A DNA stretch of 64,000 nucleotides from Pseudomonas moorei (GCF_008801475.1 NZ_VZPP01000015.1:86601-150600); one strand, 5' to 3'. Positions 43,801-52,937 are shown, counted from the stretch's first letter. The notes: generated from the sequence alone by a model not told the origin. Made by a program: numbers and translations.

Positions 43801-44555
43801 CGGTCAAAGTCTCCGATGACACGGTGATCGTCGGCCAGCAGACCGAAGAGGGCAAGCCGCCGATGGCCACCCTGATGGACATCGATGTGGTGGTGGGCGA
43901 GGACAAACTGAGCTTCGCCGGGTTTGGTCTCACGGCCAACCTGCAAGGCCATGTGCACATCGGCGACAACATGGACACCCGGGGGGAACTCTGGCTCAAC
44001 GACGGTCGCTATCGTGCCTACGGTCAGCGGTTGACCGTGCGCCGGGCGCGCTTGCTGTTTGCCGGCCCGATCGATCAGCCGTATCTCGACATCGAAGCCA
44101 TTCGCAAGACTGACGACGTGATCGCCGGCATCCGCTTGAGCGGCAGCGCCGAGCAGCCGACCACGCAGATTTTCTCCGAGCCGGCCATGAGCCAGGAACA
44201 GGCGTTGTCTTATCTGGTGTTGGGCCGTCCGCTGAGCAGCAATGGCGAGGACAACAACATGCTTGCCCAGGCGGCCCTCGGGTTGGGATTGATGGGCAGT
44301 TCCGGGGTCACCAGCGGGCTGGCCAAGAACCTGGGGATTCAGGACTTCCAGCTCGATACCCAGGGCAGTGGCAACACCACCAGCGTGGTGGCGAGCGGCA
44401 ACCTCTCCGAGAAGCTCAGCCTGCGCTATGGCGTGGGTGTATTCGAACCGGCGAACACCATTGCCTTGCGTTACAAGCTGAGCAAAAAGGTCTACCTCGA
44501 AGCCGCTGGCGGCGTGGCCAGTTCGCTGGACATCTTCTACAAGCGGGATTTCTAG
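40887..44555 (+). CDS. tamB: Translocation and assembly module subunit TamB
   Basis: A 1222-residue AsmA-like/TamB protein. An N-terminal membrane anchor (LLAILALLMLVALTLATVLG) is followed by a very long repetitive beta-structured region in the periplasm and a C-terminal TamB (DUF490) domain (AYGQRLTVRRARLLFAGPID; AMSQEQALSYLVLGRP). Members of this group form hydrophobic grooves spanning the periplasm that are tied to TamA and to phospholipid transport. It overlaps tamA by four bases. Confidence 0.93.
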   Translation: MKRGLNISLLAILALLMLVALTLATVLGTAAGSRWALGFVPGLTLDNFQGRLGGQWSADRVVWQQDASQVELNKVIFAWSPLCLTRVTLCIEQLQADQVNLQFPPGGAEQSSGPISLPDLKLPVALELGDVQVGVLRFNGSEQLKGLQLTAHWTEKGMQIDSVKLQRDDLSLNLTGQLQPGGNWPLSAEGQLTLSTPAPWVLALKIDGDLLKTLNLKADSSGYLNGQLTGQLQPLVENLPAKVRITADGFKPGADLPDTLQLNQLELTGDGDLKNGYALLGKATLPAEQGPVALMLQGKVDANGAQIAALDLTASDKQNLKLSGQVDWSKGLSAEAKIDWLDFPWHRLYPLIDEPQVALRSFNGEVSYTDGQYLGHFNAALDGPAGGFSLTSPFAGDLTKIYLQQIQLTAGQGKAEGHLNLQFANGIAWDTALDLSAINPAYWVAELPGTLAGPLRSQGELKDEKLSLSADLDLKGKLRGQPAVIQAKANGGGEQWNLDALQIRLGDNSISGKGSLQQKVAGQIDIKLPRLAQLWPQLRGQLNGRIDVAGTLKAPQGKLGLQGTQLAFADNRLQSLNLDATLDSAQRAKIDLKGNGIQAGDTSLGTLTASGQGDIKNQKLTLDLQGPKLKLALGLDGILDKGNWRGRLASGDIQAGGQDWKLQGPAKLERLADGKINFGAHCWQSGPASLCGEDQRLMPDPKLRYHLKQFPIESLAQWLPKDFAWQGRLNADVQLDLPASGPNGQVSLDASGGVLRMREKDQWLDFPYQTLKLTSKLTPKRIDTDLNFVGGKLGELMVQAQINPLPKNKPLSGSFRLSGLDLSVARPFVPMVEKLSGRLNGSGTISGGLLAPQVNGNLLLSDGGVSGPELPMELQDLQMQAVIVGETVQLNGGWKSGKSGQGSLSGNVAWGQALVVDLALKGSQLPVTVEPYAKLEVAPDLKISIKDNKLAVAGKVQVPKGEIIIRELPPSTVKVSDDTVIVGQQTEEGKPPMATLMDIDVVVGEDKLSFAGFGLTANLQGHVHIGDNMDTRGELWLNDGRYRAYGQRLTVRRARLLFAGPIDQPYLDIEAIRKTDDVIAGIRLSGSAEQPTTQIFSEPAMSQEQALSYLVLGRPLSSNGEDNNMLAQAALGLGLMGSSGVTSGLAKNLGIQDFQLDTQGSGNTTSVVASGNLSEKLSLRYGVGVFEPANTIALRYKLSKKVYLEAAGGVASSLDIFYKRDF

Positions 44556-44586
44556 GTCCCGCTCTCTCCAAAACCTGCTCTCAACC

Positions 44587-44648
44587 CTGGCTGGCAAGCC
44601 TGCTCCTACCGGAATCCACGGACCTGTAGGAGCAGGTTTGCCAGCGAA
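44587..44648. repeat. REP-like palindrome pair
   Basis: CTGGCAAGCCTGCTCCTAC and the inverse GTAGGAGCAGGTTTGCCAG follow the tamB stop. Confidence 0.75.
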
Positions 44649-44719
44649 GGCATCACTGCGTTCGCCGTTAATATCCGACGCCGTTAGTCAACTAATTACA
44701 AAGCAGGCTAACTATTGCG

Positions 44720-44774
44720 TTGACATTCGCTGCCTAAGCAGTAATATCTCGACATACATTCACTGCCTAGGCAG
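44720..44774 (+). promoter_or_regulatory. Promoter with two MarR operators
   Basis: TTGACA (44720-44725), 16 bases, TAATAT (44742-44747) is a strong sigma-70 promoter. CTGCCTAAGCAG (44730-44741) fills the spacer, and the perfect palindrome CTGCCTAGGCAG (44763-44774) lies between the predicted start and the marR ATG. Centre spacing is 33 bases. Binding of the MarR protein would block both promoter and transcript start, giving autorepression of the whole efflux operon. Confidence 0.82.
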
Positions 44775-44789
44775 CTAATTGGTGTCCAG

Positions 44790-45263
44790 ATGAAACATTT
44801 CTCGCCAGACGATTTCCAAAATTGCCACCTTGGCCTGCTGCTCGGACGCGCCGCGCTGCTCAAGGACCGCATCATCGACACGCACATGGAGCCCCATGGC
44901 ATCACCGCCGCGCAGTTCAAGGTGCTGATCATCGTGGCCCAGTTCGGCGTCGATACCCCGGCCGAGCTGTGCCGGCACCTGTCTTTGGACAGCGGTTCGA
45001 TGACCCGGATGCTCGATCGTCTGGAACAGAAAGGTTTACTTGCCCGCCAACGCTCCGAAGCCGATCGCCGGCAGGTCCAGCTGGTGCTGACTGAAGAGGG
45101 CCAGAAACTGGCCGCCCTGTTGCCGCACATCGGTGCCGATGCCATGAACGAACTGGCCGGCGGCATCACCCCTGAAGAGTTGAAGACCCTGGAACAGATC
45201 CTGAAGAAAATATTGGTGGCAGCCGGTGACGCGATCACCCTGTTGCGGGTAGGTGACAAATGA
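44790..45263 (+). CDS. MarR-family repressor of the efflux operon
   Basis: A 157-residue MarR-family regulator. The winged helix covers about residues 50-105 (TPAELCRHLSLDSGSMTRML, DRLEQKGLLARQRSEADRRQ). Such proteins dimerise on short palindromes and leave DNA when they bind phenolic or drug-like ligands. The gene starts an operon with an outer-membrane factor, an EmrA-like and an EmrB-like gene. Its stop overlaps the next start by four bases. The two palindromes upstream are the likely operators. Confidence 0.9.
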   Translation: MKHFSPDDFQNCHLGLLLGRAALLKDRIIDTHMEPHGITAAQFKVLIIVAQFGVDTPAELCRHLSLDSGSMTRMLDRLEQKGLLARQRSEADRRQVQLVLTEEGQKLAALLPHIGADAMNELAGGITPEELKTLEQILKKILVAAGDAITLLRVGDK

Positions 45264-46729
45264 GCAGCAAAACCCTGCGTACCGGTTTCAGCCTCGTGCT
45301 GTTGGCCATGACGCTCGCCGGTTGTGCCAATTACAGCGGCCTGAATACCGAAGGTGTCAGCCTCGAGGCGAAAAACCTCAAGGCCGGGCAAACTCTCAGC
45401 GGCGTCAAGCTTTCGCCGGCGGCCTGGCCGAAAAGCGACTGGTGGAAAAGCCTCGGCGACCCTCAGCTCGACGGCCTGATTCGCGAAGCCCTGCACGACA
45501 GTCCCGACATGCAGATCGCCGACGCCCGGGCCCATCAGGCCAGCGCTGCCGCTTACGCCGCCGATGCCGCGCGGATGCCGACCGTCGATGCCAGTGCCGG
45601 CGTGACCCGTTCGCGTCTGGCCCGTGATCAAGACCCGACCGGCCAGGGCGACACGTACTCCACCCTGCGTAACATCGGCGCCAGTTTCAATTACAACTTC
45701 GACCTCTGGGGTGGCCAGCGTGACGCCTGGGAAGCCGCCTTGGGCCAGGCCCGTGCCGCTGAAATCGATCAGCAGGCCGCGCAGTTGACCTTGTCCGCCG
45801 ACGTGGCCCGCGCCTACAGCGATCTGGGGCAAGCGCACATCGTCTATGACCTGTCCGCCGAAGACCTCAAACGCACCCGGCAGATGCTTGATTTGAGCCA
45901 GCGTCGGCTGAGTGCCGGTATCGACAGTCAGTACCAGTTCCAGCAGACCGAAAGCCTGGAAGCCACCTCTGAAGCGAACCTGATCGACGCCGAAAAACGC
46001 CTGCAAAGCGCCAAAATCGCCCTGGCCGTGCTGCTGGGCAAGGGCCCGGATCGCGGTAACGAGATTGCCCGGCCGAAAGTCCTTCAAGCCAGCGCCGTGG
46101 CGTTGCCGTCAGTGCTGCCGGCCGAGTTGCTCGGTCGTCGTCCGGACCTGGTGGCCGCGCGCTGGCGAGTCGAGGCAGCCAGCAAGAACATCGACGCCGG
46201 CAAAACCCGGTTTTATCCCAACTTGAACCTGAGCGCGGCAGCCGGTGCCCAATCGTTGTTGGGCGATGCGATGTTCGGTTCGGCCAGTCGTTTCTTCAAC
46301 GTCGGGCCGACGATTTCGCTGCCGATTTTCGATGGCGGACGCCTGCGCGCCGATCTCGATTCCCGCGACGCCGATTACGACCTCGCGGTGGCGCAGTACA
46401 ACAAAAGCCTGGTGAAGGCGTTGGGAGATGTCAGTGACAGCATCAACCAGTTGCGTGATATCGGCCGGCAAATCACCGCCCAGCAACACGCCACCGACAT
46501 CGCCCAGGATTCTTACAACACCGTGGTCCAGCGCTACGGTTCCGGCATCGGCAACTACCTGGACGTGCTCAGCATCGAACAGCAATTGCTCCAGGCCCAG
46601 CGGCAGCTGGCCAACCTGAATGCCGAGCAGATCGACTTGTCGATCCAACTGATGCAGGCGCTGGGCGGCGGGTTCACGCCCGACACCCTCGCTTCAGCCA
46701 ACACATCGCCAGCCACGCTGAGCCACTAA
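45260..46729 (+). CDS. Outer-membrane efflux lipoprotein (NodT/OprM-like)
   Basis: A 489-residue outer-membrane factor. The lipoprotein signal peptide ends in LAGCANY at about residue 22. Two OEP repeats follow, each with a coiled helical part and paired barrel strands (YNFDLWGGQRDAWEAALGQA; LPAELLGRRPDLVAARWRVE; ISLPIFDGGRLRADLDSRDA). It is the trimeric exit duct for the EmrAB-like pump encoded next. It overlaps marR by four bases and precedes the adaptor by 15 bases. Confidence 0.9.
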   Translation: MSSKTLRTGFSLVLLAMTLAGCANYSGLNTEGVSLEAKNLKAGQTLSGVKLSPAAWPKSDWWKSLGDPQLDGLIREALHDSPDMQIADARAHQASAAAYAADAARMPTVDASAGVTRSRLARDQDPTGQGDTYSTLRNIGASFNYNFDLWGGQRDAWEAALGQARAAEIDQQAAQLTLSADVARAYSDLGQAHIVYDLSAEDLKRTRQMLDLSQRRLSAGIDSQYQFQQTESLEATSEANLIDAEKRLQSAKIALAVLLGKGPDRGNEIARPKVLQASAVALPSVLPAELLGRRPDLVAARWRVEAASKNIDAGKTRFYPNLNLSAAAGAQSLLGDAMFGSASRFFNVGPTISLPIFDGGRLRADLDSRDADYDLAVAQYNKSLVKALGDVSDSINQLRDIGRQITAQQHATDIAQDSYNTVVQRYGSGIGNYLDVLSIEQQLLQAQRQLANLNAEQIDLSIQLMQALGGGFTPDTLASANTSPATLSH

Positions 46730-46744
46730 TTCAAGGTATTTGTC

Positions 46745-47947
46745 ATGGCCACTGCCGATACAACTCAAACTGCTGAAAACACTCCCGGCAATCCCAACTC
46801 GGGCAAACGCAAGTTCATGCTGCTGATCCTCGCGGCGGCGGTGGCGCTGAGCGGCGCGGGCGTCTGGGCCTACCACGAGTTTTACGGTCGCTGGAGCGAA
46901 AGCACCGACGACGCTTATGTCAATGGCAACGTGGTTGAAATCACGCCGTTGGTGACCGGCACCGTGGTCAGCATCGGCGCCGATGATGGCGATCTGGTCC
47001 ACGAAGGCCAGGTATTGGTCAACTTTGACCCGAACGATGCGGAAATCGGTCTGCAAAGTGCCCAGGCCAATCTGGCCCGCACCGTGCGTCAAGTGCGCGG
47101 CCTGTACAGCAACGTCGATGGCCAGAAAGCCCAGGTCAATGCCCAGCAGGCAGAAGTGCAGAAAGCACAGGACAACTTCAATCGCCGCAAAAACCTCGCG
47201 GCGGGCGGGGCGATTTCCCAGGAAGAACTGTCCCACGCCCGTGATGACCTGACCTCGGCGCAAAACGCCCTGGCCGATGCCAAGCAGCGACTGAAAACCA
47301 CCGCCGCCCTGGTGGATGACACCGTGGTGTCGTCGCATCCGGACGTGATGGCCGCCGCCGCGCAATTGCGCCAGGCGTATCTGAACAACTCGCGCAGCAC
47401 CTTGATTGCGCCGGTCACCGGTTACGTGGCCAAGCGCACCGTGCAGCTCGGGCAGCGTGTGCAGCCGGGCACGGCGCTGATGGCGGTGATCCCGCTGGAT
47501 CAGTTGTGGATCGACGCCAACTTCAAGGAAACCCAGTTGCGTGACATGCGCATCGGCCAGCCCGTGGAAATCGAAGCCGACCTTTACGGCAGTGCCGTGA
47601 AATACAGCGGCACCATCGACAGCCTTGGTGCCGGTACTGGCAGCGCGTTCGCCCTGCTGCCCGCGCAGAACGCCACCGGTAACTGGATCAAGATCGTGCA
47701 GCGCGTGCCGGTGCGGATTCACGTCAACGCCGATGAGCTGGCCAAGCACCCCCTGCGAGTCGGTCTGTCGACCGTGGTGGATGTGAACTTGCATGACCAG
47801 AGTGGCCCGGTACTGGCGCAACAGCCGCCGCAAAAGGCGTCGTTCAGCACCAACATCTATGACCGTCAGTTGGCCGAGGCTGACCAAATGATCGCTCAAC
47901 TGATCCACGACAACAGCGCTGCGGTCAGCAAAACCGCGCAGCGCTGA
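46745..47947 (+). CDS. emrA: EmrA-like periplasmic adaptor
   Basis: A 400-residue HlyD-family adaptor. One membrane anchor lies at residues about 22-40 (FMLLILAAAVALSGAGVWAY), then the lipoyl half SGTDDAYVNG-like STDDAYVNGNVVEITPLVTG, a coiled coil (residues about 100-200), the second lipoyl half LIAPVTGYVAKRTVQLGQRV and beta-barrel segments. It links the inner-membrane EmrB-like transporter with the outer-membrane duct. A REP pair lies between it and emrB. Confidence 0.88.
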   Translation: MATADTTQTAENTPGNPNSGKRKFMLLILAAAVALSGAGVWAYHEFYGRWSESTDDAYVNGNVVEITPLVTGTVVSIGADDGDLVHEGQVLVNFDPNDAEIGLQSAQANLARTVRQVRGLYSNVDGQKAQVNAQQAEVQKAQDNFNRRKNLAAGGAISQEELSHARDDLTSAQNALADAKQRLKTTAALVDDTVVSSHPDVMAAAAQLRQAYLNNSRSTLIAPVTGYVAKRTVQLGQRVQPGTALMAVIPLDQLWIDANFKETQLRDMRIGQPVEIEADLYGSAVKYSGTIDSLGAGTGSAFALLPAQNATGNWIKIVQRVPVRIHVNADELAKHPLRVGLSTVVDVNLHDQSGPVLAQQPPQKASFSTNIYDRQLAEADQMIAQLIHDNSAAVSKTAQR

Positions 47948-47976
47948 TTCGCCTATGTGCAGCAAGCCGCCCCCTC

Positions 47977-48067
47977 TGTGGGAGCGGGCTTGCTCGCGAT
48001 AGCGGTTTGCCAGTCAATGAATGTGTTGAATGTTCATTCGCCATCGCGAGCAAGCTCGCTCCCACAG
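47977..48067. repeat. REP pair inside the efflux operon
   Basis: TGTGGGAGCGGGCTTGCTCG and the inverse GCGAGCAAGCTCGCTCCCAC lie in the 174-base gap between the emrA-like and emrB-like genes. Confidence 0.85.
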
Positions 48068-48121
48068 GGTCCCCTGTGTCTCTAACAGACGCAGCGCCAA
48101 CAAGGTTTCAAAGGATTCGCG

Positions 48122-49654
48122 ATGAGCAATAACGCCTCTTTTTCGCCGCCCAGCCTGCTGCTGAGCACCATCGGCCTGTCGCTGGCGACCTTCATGCAAG
48201 TGCTCGACACCACCATCGCCAACGTGGCGCTGCCGACGATTTCCGGCAACCTCGGGGTGAGCTCGGAGCAGGGCACCTGGGTGATCACTTCGTTTGCCGT
48301 CAGCAACGCCATTGCCTTGCCGCTGACCGGTTGGCTCAGCCGGCGGTTTGGCGAGGTGAAGCTGTTTGTCTGGGCGACGCTGCTGTTCGTACTCGCCTCG
48401 TTCCTGTGCGGTATTTCCACCTCCATGCCGGAACTGGTGGGTTTTCGCGTGCTGCAAGGGGTGGTGGCGGGGCCGTTGTATCCGATGACCCAAACGCTGC
48501 TGATTGCGGTCTACCCCCCGGCGAAACGGGGGATGGCGCTCGCGCTTTTAGCGATGGTCACGGTGGTGGCGCCGATTGCCGGGCCGATCCTCGGCGGCTG
48601 GATCACCGACAGTTACAGCTGGCCGTGGATCTTCTTCATTAACGTGCCGATCGGTTTGTTCGCCGCGTGGGTGGTCACCCAGCAGATGAAGAAACGTCCG
48701 GTGGTCACCAGCCGCCAGCCCATGGATTACGTGGGCCTGATCGCGCTGATCATCGGCGTCGGCGCGTTGCAAATCGTCCTCGACAAAGGCAACGATGCCG
48801 ACTGGTTCGAGTCCAGTTTCATCATTATCGGTTCGGTGATTTCTGTGGTCGCCCTGGCGTTTTTCGTGATCTGGGAAATGACCGATGAACACCCGGTGGT
48901 GAACTTGCGGCTGTTCGCCTACCGTAACTTCCGCTTTGGCACCCTCGTGTTGGTGCTGGGCTATGCCGGATTCTTCGGGATCAACCTGATCCTGCCGCAA
49001 TGGTTGCAGACCCGATTGGGCTACACCGCGACCTGGGCCGGCCTTGCTGTCGCACCATTGGGCATCCTGCCGGTGCTCATGTCGCCTTTCGTCGGCAAAT
49101 ACGCCCCGCGATTCGACATGCGGGTGCTGGCGGGCGGGGCGTTCCTGGCGATCGGCCTGAGTTGCTTCATGCGTGCCGGCTTCACCAATGAAGTGGATAT
49201 CCAGCACATCGCCCTGGTGCAGTTGTTCATGGGCATCGGCGTGGCGTTGTTCTTCATGCCGACCCTGACCATCCTGCTGTCGGACCTGCCGCCCAGCCAG
49301 ATTGCCGACGGTTCGGGCCTGGCGACGTTTCTGCGGACACTGGGCGGTAGCTTTGCCGCCTCGCTGACGACCTGGATCTGGATTCGCCGGGCCGATCAGC
49401 ACCATGCCTACCTGACGGAAAGTCTCACCCCGTTCGATCCCGCGACCCGCGAGGCGTTACATCAATTGGGCGGGGCAGGGGCCAAGGCTTATACGCAGCT
49501 GGATCAGATGGTGATCAGCCAGGCGTACATCATGTCCACGGTGGACTACTTCACGCTGCTGGGCTGGATGTTCATGGGCCTGATCGTGATCGTCTGGCTG
49601 GCCAAGCCACCCTTTACCGCCAAGGCCGGGCCGGCGGCCTCTGCCGGGCATTGA
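48122..49654 (+). CDS. emrB: EmrB-like DHA2-family MFS drug exporter
   Basis: A 510-residue transporter with about 14 hydrophobic segments, as in the DHA2 group. The first helix block is SLATFMQVLDTTIANVALPT, then the motif-A loop GWLSRRFGEVKLF and motif C GPILGGWITDSYSW. It exports toxic, usually hydrophobic compounds by proton antiport through the EmrA-like adaptor and the outer-membrane factor. Its position as last gene of the MarR-controlled operon supports this. Confidence 0.9.
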   Translation: MSNNASFSPPSLLLSTIGLSLATFMQVLDTTIANVALPTISGNLGVSSEQGTWVITSFAVSNAIALPLTGWLSRRFGEVKLFVWATLLFVLASFLCGISTSMPELVGFRVLQGVVAGPLYPMTQTLLIAVYPPAKRGMALALLAMVTVVAPIAGPILGGWITDSYSWPWIFFINVPIGLFAAWVVTQQMKKRPVVTSRQPMDYVGLIALIIGVGALQIVLDKGNDADWFESSFIIIGSVISVVALAFFVIWEMTDEHPVVNLRLFAYRNFRFGTLVLVLGYAGFFGINLILPQWLQTRLGYTATWAGLAVAPLGILPVLMSPFVGKYAPRFDMRVLAGGAFLAIGLSCFMRAGFTNEVDIQHIALVQLFMGIGVALFFMPTLTILLSDLPPSQIADGSGLATFLRTLGGSFAASLTTWIWIRRADQHHAYLTESLTPFDPATREALHQLGGAGAKAYTQLDQMVISQAYIMSTVDYFTLLGWMFMGLIVIVWLAKPPFTAKAGPAASAGH

Positions 49655-49670
49655 TACAAACGCAATCCCT

Positions 49671-49707
49671 GTAGGGGCGAGCAAGCCCGCTCCTACGGTT
49701 TTTTATT
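49671..49707 (+). terminator. REP-derived terminator
   Basis: GTAGGGGCGAGCAAGCCCGCTCCTAC followed by GGTTTTTTATTG ends the efflux operon. The convergent lpxH gene ends eight bases further. Confidence 0.65.
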
Positions 49708-49714
49708 GTGCAAA

Positions 49715-50467
49715 TTAGTTGGCGGGGGCAGCCAATTGCGGCGGCGGTGCGAAGTCAAACGGCGCCAATGCAAACCCCTGTTCATCGACCTGCAATGCCC
49801 ACCCTTGGCGATCCCAATCCCCCAGCACAATGCGCCGGGCGGCTTGATCGCCCAGTTGCAGCTTGTGCACGGCGGGGCGATGGGTGTGGCCGTGAATCAG
49901 GGTTTTCACCCCGTATTCCTGCATGATCCGCGGAATTTCTTCGGGTGTGACATCAACGATGTCATTGGCCTTCATCCGCGTTTGCGCACGGCTTTCACTG
50001 CGCAGCTTGCGCGCCAGCTTGTGCCGCGTACGCAGCGGCAAGTGTCGCAGGATGAACAGGGTGATCGGGTTGCGCAGGTAGCGACGCAGCTTCATATAGG
50101 CTTCGTCGCGGGTGCAGAGGCTGTCGCCGTGCATCAATAGCACTGGCTCGCCTGCCAGTTGCACGACACTCGGATCCTTCAGCAAGGTGCAGCCGGCCTG
50201 TTTGCAAAAGGCCTGGCCGAGCAGGAAGTCGCGATTGCCGTGCATCAGAAAGATGGCCGTGCCGCTGTCGCTGAGGTCGCGCAGGGCCCGGCAGATGGAG
50301 CGCTGGAACGGCGTCATGGCGTCGTCGCCAATCCACGCCTCGAAAAAGTCGCCCAGAATGTACAACGCACTCGCCGAGCGGGCGCGTCCGGCGAGCAAAT
50401 CCAGAAACGCCCGGGTAATGTCCGGGCGCTCCTCTTCCAGATGCAAATCTGAAATCAGCAATATCAC
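49715..50467 (-). CDS. lpxH: UDP-2,3-diacylglucosamine diphosphatase
   Basis: A 250-residue calcineurin-like metallophosphatase. Metal motifs are ISDLHLEEERPD, LGDFFEAWIGDD, MHGNRDFLLG, LMHGDSLCTRD and HGHTHRPAVH. It hydrolyses UDP-2,3-diacylglucosamine to lipid X in lipid A synthesis at the inner membrane. It overlaps ppiB by four bases (ATGA). The ppiB-lpxH pair divergent from glnS-cysS is the ordinary Pseudomonas arrangement. Confidence 0.94.
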   Translation of the reverse strand: MILLISDLHLEEERPDITRAFLDLLAGRARSASALYILGDFFEAWIGDDAMTPFQRSICRALRDLSDSGTAIFLMHGNRDFLLGQAFCKQAGCTLLKDPSVVQLAGEPVLLMHGDSLCTRDEAYMKLRRYLRNPITLFILRHLPLRTRHKLARKLRSESRAQTRMKANDIVDVTPEEIPRIMQEYGVKTLIHGHTHRPAVHKLQLGDQAARRIVLGDWDRQGWALQVDEQGFALAPFDFAPPPQLAAPAN

Positions 50468-50967
50468 TCAATGATCTCGGCTTTCTCGATGATCACGTCG
50501 TCTGCGGGTACGTCCTGGTGGCCGGCCTTCATGGTGGTGGAAACACCTTTGATCTTGTCGACAACGTCGGTGCCTGCAACGACTTTGCCGAATACGGCGT
50601 AGCCCCAGCCCTGAGTGGTCTTGGCGCTGTGGTTCAGGAAGCTGTTGTCAGCCACGTTGATGAAGAACTGGGCGGAAGCCGAATGCGGCTCCATGGTGCG
50701 CGCCATGGCCACGCTGTACTTCTCGTTCGGCAGGCCGTTGTCGGCTTCGTTCTGGATGCTCGGGCGCTTGTCTTTCTTTTCTTTCATGCCAGGCTCGAAA
50801 CCGCCGCCCTGGATCATGAAGTTACCGATGACGCGGTGGAAAACAGTGTTTTCGTAGTGACCGGCTTTGACGTATTCGACGAAGTTGGCCACGGTGATCG
50901 GGGCTTTCTCGGCGTTCAGTTCCAGGACGATGTCGCCATGGTTGGTGGTCAGTTTGACTTGGGTCAT
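50464..50967 (-). CDS. ppiB: Peptidyl-prolyl cis-trans isomerase B (cyclophilin)
   Basis: A 167-residue cytoplasmic cyclophilin without a signal peptide. FHRVIGNFMIQGGGFEPGM and SAQFFINVADNSFLNH are the active-site blocks. It speeds proline isomerisation during protein folding. It is divergent from glnS with a 252-base gap and translationally linked to lpxH. Confidence 0.93.
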   Translation of the reverse strand: MTQVKLTTNHGDIVLELNAEKAPITVANFVEYVKAGHYENTVFHRVIGNFMIQGGGFEPGMKEKKDKRPSIQNEADNGLPNEKYSVAMARTMEPHSASAQFFINVADNSFLNHSAKTTQGWGYAVFGKVVAGTDVVDKIKGVSTTMKAGHQDVPADDVIIEKAEIIE

Positions 50968-51219
50968 GATTACTACTCTTTTCAGGGAATTCGTGGGTGT
51001 TGGGACATTGCGGTCCCTTCACCGGTTCAGCCTTTTTCGGCCAAGGTGCGCAGTTTAGCGTGCCAGACGCGAATTTCGAGGCTGTTTTTCATTTGCGCCC
51101 CATTAAATGCGACCGTTTGCAGGCCTGCTCTGTCAGCTGCTTGACGGCATCGGCTATGATAGCGGCTTTGTTTTGTCCGGCCTTTATTACGGCCACGCAC
51201 TTGTACGTTCAAGGATCCT

Positions 51220-52917
51220 ATGAGCAAGCCCACTGTCGACCCTACCTCGAATGCCAAGACCGGCCCTGCTGTGCCGGTCAATTTCCTGCGGCCGATCATC
51301 CAGGCAGACCTGGACTCGGGCAAGCACACGCAGATCGTCACGCGTTTCCCGCCTGAGCCCAATGGCTACCTGCACATCGGCCACGCCAAGTCGATCTGCG
51401 TGAACTTCGGCCTGGCCCAGGAGTTCGGCGGCGTCACGCACCTGCGTTTCGACGACACCAACCCGGCCAAGGAAGACCAGGAATACATCGACGCAATCGA
51501 AAGCGACGTCAAATGGCTGGGTTTCGAATGGTCCGGTGAAGTGCGCTATGCCTCGCAGTATTTCGACCAGTTGCACGACTGGGCCGTCGAGCTGATCAAG
51601 GCCGGCAAGGCCTATGTCGACGACCTGACCCCGGAACAAGCCAAGGAATACCGTGGCAGCCTGACCGAGCCAGGCCGCAACAGCCCGTTCCGCGACCGCA
51701 GCGTCGAAGAGAACCTGGACTGGTTCGCCCGCATGCGCGCCGGCGAATTCCCGGACGGTGCACGTGTGCTGCGAGCCAAGATCGACATGGCCTCGCCGAA
51801 CATGAACCTGCGCGACCCGATCATGTACCGCATCCGTCACGCTCACCATCACCAGACCGGTGACAAGTGGTGCATCTACCCGAACTACGATTTCACCCAC
51901 GGTCAGTCGGACGCCATCGAAGGCATCACCCACTCGATCTGCACCCTGGAGTTCGAAAGCCACCGTCCGCTGTACGAGTGGTTCCTCGAGAACCTGCCCG
52001 TGCCGGCCAACCCGCGCCAGTACGAGTTCAGCCGCCTGAACCTGAACTACACCATCACCAGTAAGCGCAAGCTAAAGCAGCTCGTGGACGAAGGTCACGT
52101 CAATGGCTGGGACGACCCGCGCATGTCCACGCTGTCGGGCTTCCGCCGCCGTGGCTACACGCCGAAATCGATCCGCAACTTCTGCGAAATGATTGGCACC
52201 AACCGTTCCGACGGCGTGGTGGATTTCGGCATGCTCGAATTCAGCATCCGTGACGATCTCGACCACAGCGCCCCGCGCGCCATGTGCGTGCTGCGTCCGC
52301 TGAAAGTCGTGATCACCAACTACCCGGAAGGTCAGGTCGAGAACCTCGAACTGCCATGCCACCCGAAAGAAGACATGGGCGTGCGCGTATTGCCATTCGC
52401 CCGTGAGATCTACATCGACCGTGAAGACTTCATGGAAGAGCCGCCAAAAGGCTACAAGCGCCTGGAACCGGCCGGCGAAGTGCGCCTGCGCGGCAGCTAC
52501 GTGATCCGTGCCGACGAAGCGATCAAGGACGCCGACGGCAACATCGTCGAGCTGCGTTGCTCCTACGATCCGGACACCCTGGGCAAGAACCCCGAAGGCC
52601 GCAAGGTCAAGGGCGTGATCCACTGGGTGCCGGCCGCTGCCAGCATCGAGTGCGAAGTACGCCTGTACGATCGTCTGTTCCGCTCTCCGAACCCGGAGAA
52701 GGCCGAAGACAGCGCCAGTTTCCTGGACAACATCAACCCTGATTCGCTGCAGGTACTCACCGGCTGTCGTGCTGAACCCTCGCTGGGCCATGCACAGCCG
52801 GAAGACCGTTTCCAGTTCGAGCGCGAAGGCTACTTCGTCGCCGATATCAAGGATTCGAAACCAGGTCAGCCGGTATTCAACCGTACCGTGACCCTGCGTG
52901 ATTCGTGGGGCCAGTGA
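51220..52917 (+). CDS. glnS: Glutaminyl-tRNA synthetase
   Basis: A 565-residue class I synthetase. The HIGH element is PNGYLHIGHAKSIC near residue 45. The KMSKS counterpart is TITSKRKLKQLV near residue 275. The C-terminal anticodon-binding barrels complete the normal length. It charges tRNA-Gln. AGGA precedes the ATG. It is followed by cysS after 20 bases. Confidence 0.95.
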   Translation: MSKPTVDPTSNAKTGPAVPVNFLRPIIQADLDSGKHTQIVTRFPPEPNGYLHIGHAKSICVNFGLAQEFGGVTHLRFDDTNPAKEDQEYIDAIESDVKWLGFEWSGEVRYASQYFDQLHDWAVELIKAGKAYVDDLTPEQAKEYRGSLTEPGRNSPFRDRSVEENLDWFARMRAGEFPDGARVLRAKIDMASPNMNLRDPIMYRIRHAHHHQTGDKWCIYPNYDFTHGQSDAIEGITHSICTLEFESHRPLYEWFLENLPVPANPRQYEFSRLNLNYTITSKRKLKQLVDEGHVNGWDDPRMSTLSGFRRRGYTPKSIRNFCEMIGTNRSDGVVDFGMLEFSIRDDLDHSAPRAMCVLRPLKVVITNYPEGQVENLELPCHPKEDMGVRVLPFAREIYIDREDFMEEPPKGYKRLEPAGEVRLRGSYVIRADEAIKDADGNIVELRCSYDPDTLGKNPEGRKVKGVIHWVPAAASIECEVRLYDRLFRSPNPEKAEDSASFLDNINPDSLQVLTGCRAEPSLGHAQPEDRFQFEREGYFVADIKDSKPGQPVFNRTVTLRDSWGQ

Positions 52918-52937
52918 TTTAGCGTCAAGGAATTAAC

